64,000 bases of DNA from Thalassolituus maritimus (GTDB taxonomy: Bacteria > Pseudomonadota > Gammaproteobacteria > Pseudomonadales > Oceanobacteraceae). The DNA lies in contig NZ_FTOH01000003.1 in the NCBI RefSeq assembly GCF_900156675.1, forward strand, positions 124,001-188,000, written 5' to 3'. The notes below the pieces were generated by a model, which was given only the letters and a program-made list of their open reading frames with translations, searched no databases and was not told the origin of the DNA. This document shows, in pieces, positions 19,918 to 29,352 of this stretch (within the stretch, counting starts at the first letter, position 1; every line of letters begins with the position of its first letter). The position numbers and the translations under genes were made by a program.

Positions 19918-21315
19918 TTAAAAGCCTCGCTCGATCAGGTCCCTCATTATCTGCTCGTAGAAATCGGCCACGGAACCCTGATAAGGAGGACGCTCCTGAA
20001 GCCAGCTCTCCTGAGGACCGTAGTATTTATTCCGGCCGGTAAAGTAATTGTGATAGTAACCGTGGCCTAAAATGCTGCCATCCAGTGTTTTGATATGCTC
20101 GAAGTTACTGCGACCATCCGCACAAGGTGGATAACCAATCTTATCGAAATTCTGTGAGTCCATCGTGGTATAGCCATCATTGGGGCCGTATAGGGCGGTG
20201 ACCCCAAGATAAAAGGTCGCGTCGCCCCAGTATTCGTAATCCCAACTTCTGATTCGCGCTGAGTAACTGAAGTAACTTACGCCATTGCAGTTCTCGTTGT
20301 GCTCGTTAACCAGGTCATACCAACCATGCTCCTTCAAGCCAATTGCATTCAGGAGGTCCCGCCACCCAGTCTTGTCACGGTAAAAATCTTCTCGCATGTA
20401 ATGACTTGAGAGGGAGGTCAGGCCACTCAGAAAGGCTTTGAACTGGCCGTTAATATCCAGGTCATACTCGTTCGGATTATTAGGGTCGTATCCTTCTGTC
20501 AGGACCAGGGGTTGGCTGAACAGAGCCTCGTCTGTGGTTGTATCTCCCACCTCTCGCCACATAAGGTCTGTATTCAGACGCTCGCCTTCTTCGAACTCCC
20601 AGAAGGGCTCTCCCGCAACAGGGTCAATCCAGCCGTTGCCAAACACATAATTGGAAAGATACATGCCGTTAATGCCGATGGTCGCGATTTCTGCGCCGAG
20701 GTGCTCGCCAGAAAGTCCCACCACTGCAGCCACATACTTTGCCATAGAACCTTCCTCTGGAGCGCTATCGCTGGCTGGCAACGCAGTTGTCATAAAACGA
20801 GCATCCTGAGTCCCTTGTGATGTACCAATGATGATTACCTTGTCTGCCTGCGTCGCGGATAAAGCTTCATAGACCGTATTGCGGAGGGAGCGGCCACGTA
20901 CGTGATAGGTTGCGTAGGCTGGTTTGTCGGCGATAAATACTTCGTTGCCGCAGGCTTCAAGGCGTTCGACGATATCTTTACTGAAGTAGCGGTGGTATTG
21001 CGCTATGTCGCTGGTACGTTTGAGGCGGTTGTCATAGAGATTCTCGATGCGCGGCGGCAGGTGAGCTTCATCTGCAGGTAGAATCCACTCTTGGCAGCCC
21101 ATGTCAGAATCCCAGTCTGCGCAATACTTCTGTAGATTATCCGATTCACGCGTCATGCACTCATCGGCCGTCCAGCTGTCAGGACAGATAGTCCGGAGAC
21201 CAAAATGATGGGATAAAACAATAGGGTACTGAAGTTTGCACTCACTGAAGTCCTGACCATGAGAGGCCGGAGATAGAGTGATTAAGAGAGCGACGAGGCG
21301 GAAGCAGACATTCAT
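19918..21315 (-). CDS. Secreted alpha/beta hydrolase of the bacterial lipase type
   Basis: 465 residues with a signal peptide (LVALLITLSPASHG). YPIVLSHHFGL resembles the strand plus oxyanion loop that begins Pseudomonas/Burkholderia lipases (YPIVLVHG), but the HG is replaced by HH. The nucleophile elbow is GTSQGTQ, so Ser lies in G-T-S-Q-G in place of the usual G-H-S-x-G. KYVAAVVGLSGEHLGAEIA corresponds to the YVASV-TTVGGPHxGS segment of those enzymes. The acid is probably the Asp of YGPNDGYTTMDSQ, and the His probably lies in HIKTLDGSILGHGYYHN. Eleven Cys suggest disulfides in the N-terminal insertion. Substrate unknown; a true lipase or esterase is likely, but the changed motifs leave room for a loss of activity. 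Confidence 0.75.
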   Translation of the reverse strand: MNVCFRLVALLITLSPASHGQDFSECKLQYPIVLSHHFGLRTICPDSWTADECMTRESDNLQKYCADWDSDMGCQEWILPADEAHLPPRIENLYDNRLKRTSDIAQYHRYFSKDIVERLEACGNEVFIADKPAYATYHVRGRSLRNTVYEALSATQADKVIIIGTSQGTQDARFMTTALPASDSAPEEGSMAKYVAAVVGLSGEHLGAEIATIGINGMYLSNYVFGNGWIDPVAGEPFWEFEEGERLNTDLMWREVGDTTTDEALFSQPLVLTEGYDPNNPNEYDLDINGQFKAFLSGLTSLSSHYMREDFYRDKTGWRDLLNAIGLKEHGWYDLVNEHNENCNGVSYFSYSARIRSWDYEYWGDATFYLGVTALYGPNDGYTTMDSQNFDKIGYPPCADGRSNFEHIKTLDGSILGHGYYHNYFTGRNKYYGPQESWLQERPPYQGSVADFYEQIMRDLIERGF

Positions 21316-21545
21316 ATCGATTCCCTGATATTGAAGTGAGGCCCTGAGGGGGTGAAGTCTCAGTATGGTTGACGCCTGAGCCTGCGTTGGTTCAGGTATG
21401 CAATGAAATGCGCCAACTTATGGTGCACATGAGGCCAGTTTGTCGGACTCGTTAACCCAGAGGCGGATATGTTTGTGCTGAATACTTGCAAATTACGACA
21501 CTCCCCGGCTTACTGATAACAGTCAAACGTCAACATGGATATACC

Positions 21546-22127
21546 ATGAAAGGACTCATTCTTAGCCTCAGTATTGCGACTCTTGTGTCATGTGCGCAGA
21601 TGCCCGCAACTCATCCTGCTCAAAGTAAGCAGCCAGACACGGCCTCGGTGGCTCCTGAGCCCTGTATCGGAACAACCGATTTGCCAGCATCATTGCGCGA
21701 CAGTTTTGTTCCAGCCGTTGATTCAGACTTATTAAATGCTGCGCTGGGAGAGCCTGGCAAAGGCGGCTTGTGCCAGGGGCAGGTGTATATTTCAACTGGC
21801 GTAAAAATCGTTACCCTTTATCGTGCCTGGAACAGTACTAATCCCGGAAGCACCTATGGCAATTGGTGGGCGTTCAATAAGCCTTCAGGAAAGGTTGCTG
21901 AATATCGTGAAGACTTCGAAATCTGCTACCAATGGTCACCGCTGGATAAGCTGGTCACTTGTGAGCTGAAGGCGGGTACGAAAGTAGTTGTAGGAAACGG
22001 TCAGAGCGCCTTCTGCTCTGAATACCTGTCTTATGGTGTATCTGACAGTCAGCAGGTCTACATCAGTGATGCGAGTAATTCAGTGATGAATTGTGAGACC
22101 GCGGATGGGGTGCTCGTCTGGCGGTAA
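21546..22127 (+). CDS. Predicted small lipoprotein of unknown function
   Basis: 193 residues from the ATG chosen here; an upstream start would add 20 residues with no signal character. The leader MKGLILSLSIATLVSC has the lipobox LVSC at Cys16. The mature part has six Cys, several Trp/Tyr and a Gly/Ser-rich, beta-like pattern (YISTGVKIVTLYRAWNST and GTKVVVGNGQSAFCSEY). No family was recognised. It lies 230 bp downstream of the divergent lipase gene and 48 bp before the next gene, which it may share a transcript with. Confidence 0.65.
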   Translation: MKGLILSLSIATLVSCAQMPATHPAQSKQPDTASVAPEPCIGTTDLPASLRDSFVPAVDSDLLNAALGEPGKGGLCQGQVYISTGVKIVTLYRAWNSTNPGSTYGNWWAFNKPSGKVAEYREDFEICYQWSPLDKLVTCELKAGTKVVVGNGQSAFCSEYLSYGVSDSQQVYISDASNSVMNCETADGVLVWR

Positions 22128-22175
22128 GGTGATAAACAGAGTGGTGTAACTCAAGTACGACATGGAGATATTCTC

Positions 22176-22811
22176 ATGGATAGAGAAATTGCTGGAATCA
22201 TGCTGTCTTTTGCTTTGTATCTGACTTATTTTCTGATTCCCCTTGTACCTTCAATCCTTATTTATAAGATCTTCCCTTCCACGTCTGTGGTTGCCAGTGG
22301 CAGCTTCTCAGGGCTTAAGATTAATTCGTCCGGTGCCTTTGCTGCATATCTTATTACTCTGGTTATCAGTATAAATGCGTTATCTGAAACCGAGGCTCGT
22401 ATTCTCGAGATCCGAAATCCGAATGAACCAACCTGGAGTATCATCGGAACGCTTGAACTGCGCGATGGCGAGGGTAACGTCATCAATAACCCTCTGCTGT
22501 TTGATCTATTAGAAATATCTCTCGAACCCCGTGTATTAAGCAGTGCCAATGGGGATATTCATTTTAAGATTCCGGGCTCACCAGACGGTTCGCCTCCTAA
22601 GCGGATGATTACTCTCGATGTGAAGGGCTTTGGCCGTGGAAAAATTAACCTGACGTCTGAAGCAGCATTAACGGGGAGTGATATGGTGGTTAATTATCAG
22701 ACCAGAACCATCGAGTTCAGTGAGCCTATCGAAATTACAACGCTCACTCAGCCAGGACAAAGATACTCTGAAACCTCGTACATGACACCCGTAACAGGAG
22801 CAGGAGAATGA
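22176..22811 (+). CDS. Membrane-anchored protein of unknown function
   Basis: 211 residues. Two hydrophobic segments (about 8-30, FALYLTYFLIPLVPSILI, and 50-66, AAYLITLVISINAL) precede a soluble beta-rich domain of ~140 residues (SIIGTLELRDGEGNVIN onward) that looks like a beta-sandwich and would lie in the periplasm. The family is not recognised. Its stop overlaps the next start (ATGA), so the two products are probably made in step and may interact. Confidence 0.65.
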   Translation: MDREIAGIMLSFALYLTYFLIPLVPSILIYKIFPSTSVVASGSFSGLKINSSGAFAAYLITLVISINALSETEARILEIRNPNEPTWSIIGTLELRDGEGNVINNPLLFDLLEISLEPRVLSSANGDIHFKIPGSPDGSPPKRMITLDVKGFGRGKINLTSEAALTGSDMVVNYQTRTIEFSEPIEITTLTQPGQRYSETSYMTPVTGAGE

Positions 22812-23125
22812 AAACCATCGCATTTACGATACTGCTTCTTTTGTCTGACTTGGCTTTGGCGACGAATCTGAGGGGGCGAGTGGATATTCGTCACCCCTAT
22901 ACCGGCGACCTTTTCCCTGCGTCGGGAGCAACGGTAGAACTTATCGTGTTTACCAATTTTGGTCCTCAACTGGTTTACACCTATTTCACCGGCTCAGATG
23001 GTATGTATTACATGCCCAATATAATACCGGGAAATTATATTCTCCGTATTAACGGCTATCTGGACTATCAGGTTCAGGTAGTGAATATGCCTTATCAGGA
23101 TTTACAACCGGTGTTGATGCAATAA
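22808..23125 (+). CDS. Small exported protein with a carboxypeptidase-regulatory-like beta-sandwich
   Basis: 105 residues: a signal peptide (FTILLLLSDLALA) and then one compact domain. LRGRVDIRHPYTGDLFPASGATVEL, split by GSDGMYYMPNIIPGNYILRING, has the G-V-D-P-x-G-A-x-V ... D-G-x-Y-x-I-x-x-L-x-P-G-x-Y pattern of transthyretin-like/CarboxypepD_reg domains, which serve as rigid beta modules in surface proteins. RBS CAGGAG sits inside the preceding gene. It is coupled to the membrane-anchored protein by a four-base overlap. Binding partner unknown. Confidence 0.7.
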   Translation: MKTIAFTILLLLSDLALATNLRGRVDIRHPYTGDLFPASGATVELIVFTNFGPQLVYTYFTGSDGMYYMPNIIPGNYILRINGYLDYQVQVVNMPYQDLQPVLMQ

Positions 23126-23150
23126 AAAAAAAGCGGCATCCATGCCGCTT
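23124..23150 (-). terminator. Intrinsic terminator of fadE
   Basis: Perfect inverted repeat AAGCGGCAT / ATGCCGCTT; on the minus strand the stem is followed by seven or more T. It sits 26 bp past the fadE stop and directly after the convergent small-protein gene. Confidence 0.8.
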
Positions 23151-23175
23151 CAAGGGTGCTGAACAAGGGGAGTGT

Positions 23176-25647
23176 TCAACTAACGTTGGCATCAGCTGCC
23201 GGATCTTTTACCTCAACTTCCGCTCTTTCAAAAAAGCTCTTCTCAAAGGCATCGGTTAACAGAGCGTCATAGCGCTGCTTGTCGTACTCACGAATATTAT
23301 CGGCTTCTTCCTGAGTAATAATATTCTGAGAAACAGCGCTGGAGAGCCGGGCATCGATGTCGTCTCCCGCGAGCTTTCCTCGGGACTCTGCTTTGTTGTA
23401 TTTTCCCCACGCATCTTCAACCGTCAGCAGTTTCTGATACGTGCTTTCAACACGGCCAAAAGCGTCGCTTGGCTCAAGACTGTTATGAATGAACTGACCA
23501 AATTTCTGACGCACAGGGTTGTCCTCCATGATCAGATCACCAAGCGCACGAAGCTGATCGTCATCAGGCTTTTTCAGAATCCGACCGTATGGGAAAGCCA
23601 GACGCTTAAATACTCCGGCGATGCCCGGAACCGTGAAGTTATCGTAGAAGTCGAACAAGGCTTCCTGTGCTGTGTACAGAGCCTGATGTAATGAGGCACG
23701 GGCGTGCACTTTTTCAGCGGTGCTTGCTGGCTGATTTTCGTAGTACTTAAGAATACTGCATGCCATAAACAGCTGGCTGTGAACATCGCCTAAACGAGCA
23801 CTCAGAAGTTCACGACGCTTAAGGTCGCCACCAAGAACACCCAGTGCAAGGTCTGCTGACGAAGCCAGTGCAGCACTCATGCGGTCAATGCGTTGGTACC
23901 ACTCTTTGGTAAAGCTGTCTGCTTTTTCTGGTGCATTCGCCAGGCGATTACCACTGAGCCCAAGCACGAATGCGCGCATGGTACGGCTGATGCTGTTGCC
24001 AGCCAGTGCAAAGAACAGGCGGTCGAAATCTTTTAGCCCCTGCTTCTTATCATCGGTCTGAAGTGTCTGAATAACGTCGAACAGGTAAGGGTGGCAACGC
24101 ATCGACCCCTGGCCGAAAATCATCAACGAGCGGGTCAGAATATTCGCCCCTTCCACTGTGATCGCGATAGGCACACTCTGATATGGCAGGGCCATGAAGT
24201 TACGGGGCCCCAACTGAATGGCGCGGCCACCGGCGACATCCATACCGTGATTGATCAGAGTACGCATCATTTCTGTAGCGTGGTACTTGGCCATGGCCGT
24301 AATCACCGACGGGGTGCCAGACTCGAGGCTCTTCGTCACAAGGTGACGCATCGCTTCGAGCGTGTAGCCGAGAATAGCGATCTGCGATGTTGCTTCCTGC
24401 ACACCTTCAAACTTACCGACCTCCGTCTTGAACTGGCGACGGATTTTGCCGAACGCACCGGTCATACGATAGCCAACTTCGCCACTTGCGGTAGCCAGAG
24501 CAGGAAGCGAAACGCCTCGACCTGCACCCAGGCATTCGATCAGCATACGCCAACCCTTACCGGCCATTTCAGGGCCACCGATGATCCAGTCAACCGGGAT
24601 AAATACATCTTCGCCGTTAATCGGCCCATTCATGAAGGGCGCACCGGGGTAGTGACGACGACCGATTTCAACGCCTTCATGATCAGCGGGAATCAGGGCA
24701 CAGGTAATACCATAATCCTGGGTATCAGGATCACCCAGCAGGCCGTCCGGATCACGCAGCTTAAATGCCAGGCCAATGACCGTTGCCACCGGCGCAAGTG
24801 TAATCCAGCGTTTGGCAAAGTTGAGGCGAATACCAAGTACTTCTTTACCGTCATGCTCGCCCTTACAAACGATACCCAGGTCAGGAATCGAGCCTGCGTC
24901 AGAGCCAACCTCTGGGCCTGTCAGACCAAAGCATGGAATCTCGGTGCCTTTGGCAAGTCCGGGCAACCAGCGCTTTTTCTGCTCGTCAGTACCGTATTTT
25001 GCAAGCAGTTCGCCTGGGCCGAGTGAATTGGGTACCATAGCCGTTACTGCGCCCGTGATGGAGCGGGATGCGATTTTGCTCATGATGCGGCTTTGGGCAT
25101 ACGGTGAGAAGTGCTTACCGCCGTACTCTTCCGGAATAATCAGGCTGAAGAAGCCTTTGTCTTTCAGAAACTGCCAGGCCTCTGGTGGCAGATCTTTGCG
25201 GTAGTGATGGATTTCCCACTCATCCAGCATGCCGCAGAGCTCTTCAACTTCGTTGTCGATAAACGACTGCTCTTTTTTTGTCAGCGTCGGCATGGTGATC
25301 GAAGAGAATTTCTCCCAGTCAGGTTTCCCCTGAAACAGGTCAGCATCCCACCATGTTGTGCCTGCCTCCAGTGCTTCACTCTCAGTCTGGCTCATCTGGG
25401 GCATGACGCCTGAAATGGTTTTGTAGGCCGATTTAGTCAGCACGGCCCTGCGCAGCTGCGGCACGTTCAGCAGAGCCAGAACGCCTGCGAGTATTACGAG
25501 AGTGACAGGGTGAACCATAGCTGGTGTGATCAAGCCGGTGGTCAACCAGACGGCAGTGAATATCGCAGAGCCGATCAACAGCCCCGGGTTGAAATACATG
25601 ACCGCGGCGAATGCCACTAGAACACTGAGGAGGGTAATAAGAAACAT
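23176..25647 (-). CDS. fadE: Acyl-CoA dehydrogenase FadE
   Basis: An 823-residue flavoprotein that performs the first oxidation step of fatty-acid beta-oxidation (acyl-CoA to trans-2-enoyl-CoA). The N terminus has two or three hydrophobic segments (residues about 1-75) that attach it to the inner membrane, as in E. coli FadE. The acyl-CoA dehydrogenase core spans about 110-520 with the FAD/substrate signatures CFGLTGPEVGSDAGS and MDVAGGRAIQLGPRN, followed by the FadE-specific C-terminal domain (DUF1974, about 530-800). The length is typical of gammaproteobacterial FadE. It is monocistronic. With fadH it indicates growth on fatty acids. Confidence 0.96.
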   Translation of the reverse strand: MFLITLLSVLVAFAAVMYFNPGLLIGSAIFTAVWLTTGLITPAMVHPVTLVILAGVLALLNVPQLRRAVLTKSAYKTISGVMPQMSQTESEALEAGTTWWDADLFQGKPDWEKFSSITMPTLTKKEQSFIDNEVEELCGMLDEWEIHHYRKDLPPEAWQFLKDKGFFSLIIPEEYGGKHFSPYAQSRIMSKIASRSITGAVTAMVPNSLGPGELLAKYGTDEQKKRWLPGLAKGTEIPCFGLTGPEVGSDAGSIPDLGIVCKGEHDGKEVLGIRLNFAKRWITLAPVATVIGLAFKLRDPDGLLGDPDTQDYGITCALIPADHEGVEIGRRHYPGAPFMNGPINGEDVFIPVDWIIGGPEMAGKGWRMLIECLGAGRGVSLPALATASGEVGYRMTGAFGKIRRQFKTEVGKFEGVQEATSQIAILGYTLEAMRHLVTKSLESGTPSVITAMAKYHATEMMRTLINHGMDVAGGRAIQLGPRNFMALPYQSVPIAITVEGANILTRSLMIFGQGSMRCHPYLFDVIQTLQTDDKKQGLKDFDRLFFALAGNSISRTMRAFVLGLSGNRLANAPEKADSFTKEWYQRIDRMSAALASSADLALGVLGGDLKRRELLSARLGDVHSQLFMACSILKYYENQPASTAEKVHARASLHQALYTAQEALFDFYDNFTVPGIAGVFKRLAFPYGRILKKPDDDQLRALGDLIMEDNPVRQKFGQFIHNSLEPSDAFGRVESTYQKLLTVEDAWGKYNKAESRGKLAGDDIDARLSSAVSQNIITQEEADNIREYDKQRYDALLTDAFEKSFFERAEVEVKDPAADANVS

Positions 25648-25801
25648 CCCGATCTCCGAAAGTTAATATCAATACAAAACCTATACAAAAACTAATTTAA
25701 TGTAAAGGGGTGTGCTGATTGACAAGTTAATCTGGCACGGACATGCTCATCCGCCCCGATTCACTGCAGGCTCGCACTGCAATAGTTATAGGTACGACGG
25801 T

Positions 25802-26047
25802 ATGGATAAGATGGAGTTCACTTCTGAAGAGAAGGCGCAGATGGTACAAAAGGTAAAAATGTACTTCCGCGAGGAGCTGGATCAGGAGTTGGGTGGCTTT
25901 CAGGCGGAGTTTCTGATTGATTTCTTCGCAGAAGAGATGGGTGGTTTTTTCTATAACCGGGGTCTGTATGACGCAGAAACCGTTATGTCTGAAAAACTGC
26001 GGGACATATCAGATGAGTTGATGCAGCTGGAGAAAGCTGTCCGCTGA
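25802..26047 (+). CDS. DUF2164 family protein
   Basis: 81 residues from ATG 25802, which has ATAGGT upstream; longer in-frame starts would add ~30 residues unlike the family. The sequence FTSEEKAQMVQKVKMYFREE, then ELGGFQAEFLIDFFAEEMG and FFYNRGLYDA, is the standard DUF2164 pattern of two charged helices with a conserved F-x-x-x-x-G-x-x-x-Y-N. The protein is cytoplasmic and acidic; its function is not known in any organism I recall. It is convergent with the transglycosylase gene, 11 bp away. Confidence 0.85.
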   Translation: MDKMEFTSEEKAQMVQKVKMYFREELDQELGGFQAEFLIDFFAEEMGGFFYNRGLYDAETVMSEKLRDISDELMQLEKAVR

Positions 26048-26058
26048 GCAGAGCAGCC

Positions 26059-26673
26059 TCAGTAGTTAACAAACCAGTATTTATCCCAGGCCATAAGCAC
26101 TTTTTCGGGATATTTGGTTTTACCCAGACTGCCGTTGTAGCGAGCGAGGGCGCGAATCAGGTTCCCTTTTTCGCGGTCAAGATAGTGTTTGAGGATCGTA
26201 CATCCGTAGCGCAGATTTGTGCGTGTATCCATGAGATTGTCTTCAGTTCTGCCGAGCTCATTCTTCCAGAACGGCATCACCTGCATATATCCCTGGGCTC
26301 CGACATAGCTCAGGGCAAAGCGGTCGAACGCACTTTCAACCTGAATAACAGAGAGAACCAGCTCAGGCTGTAGACCGGCTCTGGTTGCCTCCTGGTGCAC
26401 CATGCGCAGTAAATCAAGGCGGATCTTGTCGTCGCGCATATTCCGGTAACGCTTCAGTCGGCCTGACATGTCCATCAGCCAGACCTGAGCATCGAACTGG
26501 TCACCAAAGGAATCGGAAGCATTGACGGCTTCCATCAGGGCTGATCTTAACTCCGGGTCAGGGTCCGCACTGGTCATCGCCGCAGAAGGGAGGGCCAGCA
26601 GCATCAGCAGAGCAATACCGCACCCGAGCAATCGGGAGCGATATTTACGGCATGCGTACTGGCAGGGGATCAT
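26059..26673 (-). CDS. Soluble lytic transglycosylase (SLT, family 1) with signal peptide
   Basis: 204 residues. The N-terminal signal ([18 protein letters not shown]) may be a lipoprotein or Sec signal. The SLT domain (about 85-200) has the catalytic Glu in [13 protein letters not shown], the family motif [25 protein letters not shown] and [10 protein letters not shown]. It cleaves peptidoglycan to anhydromuropeptides in the periplasm. The start codon overlaps the proS stop (ATGA, four bases), so translation depends on proS; the same neighbours occur in pseudomonads. The length is short, with catalytic domain only. Confidence 0.92.
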   Translation of the reverse strand: MIPCQYACRKYRSRLLGCGIALLMLLALPSAAMTSADPDPELRSALMEAVNASDSFGDQFDAQVWLMDMSGRLKRYRNMRDDKIRLDLLRMVHQEATRAGLQPELVLSVIQVESAFDRFALSYVGAQGYMQVMPFWKNELGRTEDNLMDTRTNLRYGCTILKHYLDREKGNLIRALARYNGSLGKTKYPEKVLMAWDKYWFVNY

Positions 26674-28415
26674 CCGAGTTTGATCCGCTCTTTCAGAACA
26701 TTGAGCACGTTGTCAGCTGCGATCTCTTCTTTTTCCTCGGCACTGCGGTGCTTGTACTCCAGGGCACCGGCTTCGAGACCACGATCACTGATTACTACCC
26801 GGTGAGGAATACCCATCAGCTCCATGTCGGCAAACTTTACACCCGGGCTGGTCTTTTTATCGCGGTCATCCATATACACTTCAAAACCGGCTTCGGTCAG
26901 CTCGTTATAAAGCTTCTCAGCCGCTTCTTTTACGGCCTCAGACTTGTGCATGTTCATCGGCACAATGCCCACATGGAAAGGAGCGATAGCGTCTGGCCAG
27001 ATGATGCCGTTGTCGTCGTTGTTTTGTTCAATCGCGGCGGCAACAACCCGGCTCACACCGATACCATAGCAACCCATCATCATGACGCGATCTTTGCCGT
27101 TTTCATCCAGTACAGTCGCCTTTAGCGCCTCGGAGTATTTCGTACCCAGCTGGAAGATGTGTCCCACTTCGATACCGCGTTTGATATCGAGCGTACCCTT
27201 GCCACACGGGCTTGGGTCGCCAGCAACGACATTGCGGAGGTCGGCGATCGTACCTTCTTCAACGTCCCGGCCCCAGTTTGCGCCTGTAAAGTGCGCATCG
27301 GTTTCGTTTGCGCCGCATACAAAATCCGCCATGTGTGCGGCAGACCTGTCTACATAAACGCGGGCTGAGAGACCGCGAGGGCCTGTGAAACCAGCAACGC
27401 CGCCGATTTTCTGGACTTCATCTGCGCTGGCAAACTGCAGCGGGCTGAGAACGCCCGGAAGTTTTTCGGCTTTGATCTCATTCAGCTGATGATCACCACG
27501 GAGGAAGAGCACCACTGGCTCACCGGCTTCGCCTTCTTCTGCGTCTTCCGCTTCGCTGGTACCGCGCACGACGATGGCTTTCAGCACATCACTGGTGGCA
27601 ACGTTTAGTAAAGCGGCGACGTCTTCGATGCTCGTGACGTCTGGGGTTGATACTTTCTCAAGTTCTTTCGATGCAGCGGGACGTTCGCCAGCAGGAGCAA
27701 GCGCTTCAGCCAGCTCAACGTTTGCTGCGTAGTCAGAGCTGTCAGAGAAGGCGATGTCGTCTTCACCGGACTCTGCCAGTACGTGAAATTCGTGCGATGA
27801 CGCACCGCCAATGGAACCCGTGTCAGCCAATACGGGACGGAAATCGAGGCCAAGACGGTTGAAAATGCGGCTGTAAGCTTCGTGCATTCGCTCGTAAGTT
27901 TCCTGCAGACTTTCTTCGTTGGCGTGGAAGGAGTAGCCATCTTTCATCGTAAACTCGCGTGCGCGCATGACACCAAAGCGAGGGCGGGTCTCATCGCGGA
28001 ACTTGGTCTGAACCTGATAGAGATTCATTGGCAACTGTTTGTAGCTGCTGAGGTTGTTACGTGCGATGTCTGTGACTACTTCTTCAGCGGTCGGGCCGTA
28101 ACAGAATTCGCGATTATGGCGGTCTTTCAGGCGCATGAGTTCGCCGCCGTACTGGTACCAACGACCTGACTCTTCCCACAGCTCAGCTGGCTGTACCGTA
28201 GGCATCAGAATTTCCTGTGCGCCGGCACGGTCCATCTCTTCACGAACGATATTCTCGATTTTACGTAAGGTACGAAGGCCCAGCGGCATCCAGGTATACA
28301 GGCCAGCAGCCAGTTTTCGGATCATGCCTGAGCGGAGCATCAGCTTGTGGCTGATAACAACCGCATCAGCTGGGGTTTCTTTTTCGGTCGCAATAAGAAA
28401 TTGAGTAGCGCGCAT
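26670..28415 (-). CDS. proS: Prolyl-tRNA synthetase (bacterial type, with INS editing domain)
   Basis: Class II aminoacyl-tRNA synthetase, 581 residues from the ATG giving [18 protein letters not shown], the conserved family start; an ATG eight codons upstream is less likely. Motif 2 ([23 protein letters not shown], quoted in part: [16 protein letters not shown]) and motif 3 ([14 protein letters not shown]) are intact. The insertion (editing) domain spans about 220-400 ([19 protein letters not shown]), which clears Ala-tRNA(Pro). The C-terminal anticodon-binding domain follows. An acidic insert ([15 protein letters not shown]) within the INS domain is a small oddity. Confidence 0.97.
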   Translation of the reverse strand: MRATQFLIATEKETPADAVVISHKLMLRSGMIRKLAAGLYTWMPLGLRTLRKIENIVREEMDRAGAQEILMPTVQPAELWEESGRWYQYGGELMRLKDRHNREFCYGPTAEEVVTDIARNNLSSYKQLPMNLYQVQTKFRDETRPRFGVMRAREFTMKDGYSFHANEESLQETYERMHEAYSRIFNRLGLDFRPVLADTGSIGGASSHEFHVLAESGEDDIAFSDSSDYAANVELAEALAPAGERPAASKELEKVSTPDVTSIEDVAALLNVATSDVLKAIVVRGTSEAEDAEEGEAGEPVVLFLRGDHQLNEIKAEKLPGVLSPLQFASADEVQKIGGVAGFTGPRGLSARVYVDRSAAHMADFVCGANETDAHFTGANWGRDVEEGTIADLRNVVAGDPSPCGKGTLDIKRGIEVGHIFQLGTKYSEALKATVLDENGKDRVMMMGCYGIGVSRVVAAAIEQNNDDNGIIWPDAIAPFHVGIVPMNMHKSEAVKEAAEKLYNELTEAGFEVYMDDRDKKTSPGVKFADMELMGIPHRVVISDRGLEAGALEYKHRSAEEKEEIAADNVLNVLKERIKLG

Positions 28416-28715
28416 AGAGACAGTAGGCCATCGGGTCATTAATTTATGGCGCTATTCTAAAGCATGTACCGGTGATGTATAAGCCCCTTGAAGGCGGGAA
28501 TGAAGAGGCTTCTGTTTACCGGTGTGAGGGACATTACGGCCTTAGTCGGGCTGTCATGTATGACTTTCTATTGTATGATTTGTGAACAGAATCAAAAAAG
28601 ACTAAGGATTTTGCCTGATTCACAAGAACGGCCGTTGTGTCATTCTGCGTCTGTGAGATAATCCTGCGCACACGGATGTGTATAAGAAGACGTTGGAAAC
28701 CCGGAGAGATCATTT
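28416..28715. other. Intergenic region between divergent proS and the DUF938 methyltransferase gene
   Basis: 300 bp holding the promoters of both genes. It contains a widely spaced inverted repeat (CCTTAGTC near 28538 and GACTAAGG near 28600) and short A/T-rich boxes. No tRNA, no small-RNA terminator and no known operator consensus was found. Confidence 0.4.
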
Positions 28716-29342
28716 TTGACTAATGAACCAGGGATCGCCGAGCTCCCCACAGCTGAAGCGTGCGTTCGAAATCAGCGCCCGATACTGGACGTACTCGGTA
28801 AGTATGCGCCAGATAACGCCTTCATCCTTGAACTGGGTAGTGGCACTGGCCAACATGCTGCCTACATGACCGCTAATCTGCCGGGAATTCGCTGGCAACC
28901 TACCGAATTGAAAGAACGTCTTGATGATATTCGCCAGTGGCGGAAGCATGCTGCGCAGAAAGGCTTTCTTGATCCGCTCGAACTCAACGTAGAGCAGGAT
29001 ATATGGCCTGCCCGAGATGCTGATGTTGTTTTCAGTGCCAATGTCGTACATTTCGTAAGCTGGCCTGAGGTCGAAAAAATGTTCCGTGGTATCAGCCGTG
29101 TGCTGAAAGCAGGTGGCCTGCTGCTTTTATATGGTCCATACAATTATGACGGCCAATACACCAGTCAGGGCAATGTCGATCTGGATCAGTGGCTACGGGA
29201 GAGAAATCCCGATAGCGGCATCAAAGACTTTGAACAGATCCTGCTTCTCGCTCGTCAGTTCCATCTGTATCTCAGAGCAGATGAGGAAATGCCTGCCAAT
29301 AACCGAACCCTGGTGTTCCAGAAAGCCGAAACAGGCGAGTGA
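28716..29342 (+). CDS. DUF938 family SAM-dependent methyltransferase
   Basis: 208 residues, class I methyltransferase fold. Motif I is ILELGSGTGQHAAYMT (about 37-52), followed by the acidic loop PTELKERL and post-I strand DVVFSANVVHFVSW, then GGLLLLYGPYNYDGQYTS, a DUF938 hallmark. Start is TTG, with GGAGAG seven bases upstream and the family N terminus (AEACVRNQRPIL) close after. The substrate of this family is not established. It is followed by tag after 10 bp, apparently an operon; a link to nucleic-acid repair is only a guess. Confidence 0.88.
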   Translation: MTNEPGIAELPTAEACVRNQRPILDVLGKYAPDNAFILELGSGTGQHAAYMTANLPGIRWQPTELKERLDDIRQWRKHAAQKGFLDPLELNVEQDIWPARDADVVFSANVVHFVSWPEVEKMFRGISRVLKAGGLLLLYGPYNYDGQYTSQGNVDLDQWLRERNPDSGIKDFEQILLLARQFHLYLRADEEMPANNRTLVFQKAETGE

Positions 29343-29352
29343 TTCAGCTTTT

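Noticed and set aside
24091-25026. A 311-residue open frame on the plus strand inside fadE
   Set aside because: It lies opposite highly conserved fadE sequence, is rich in His/Arg/Thr/Gln without domain features, and has no ribosome-binding site; it is an antisense shadow.
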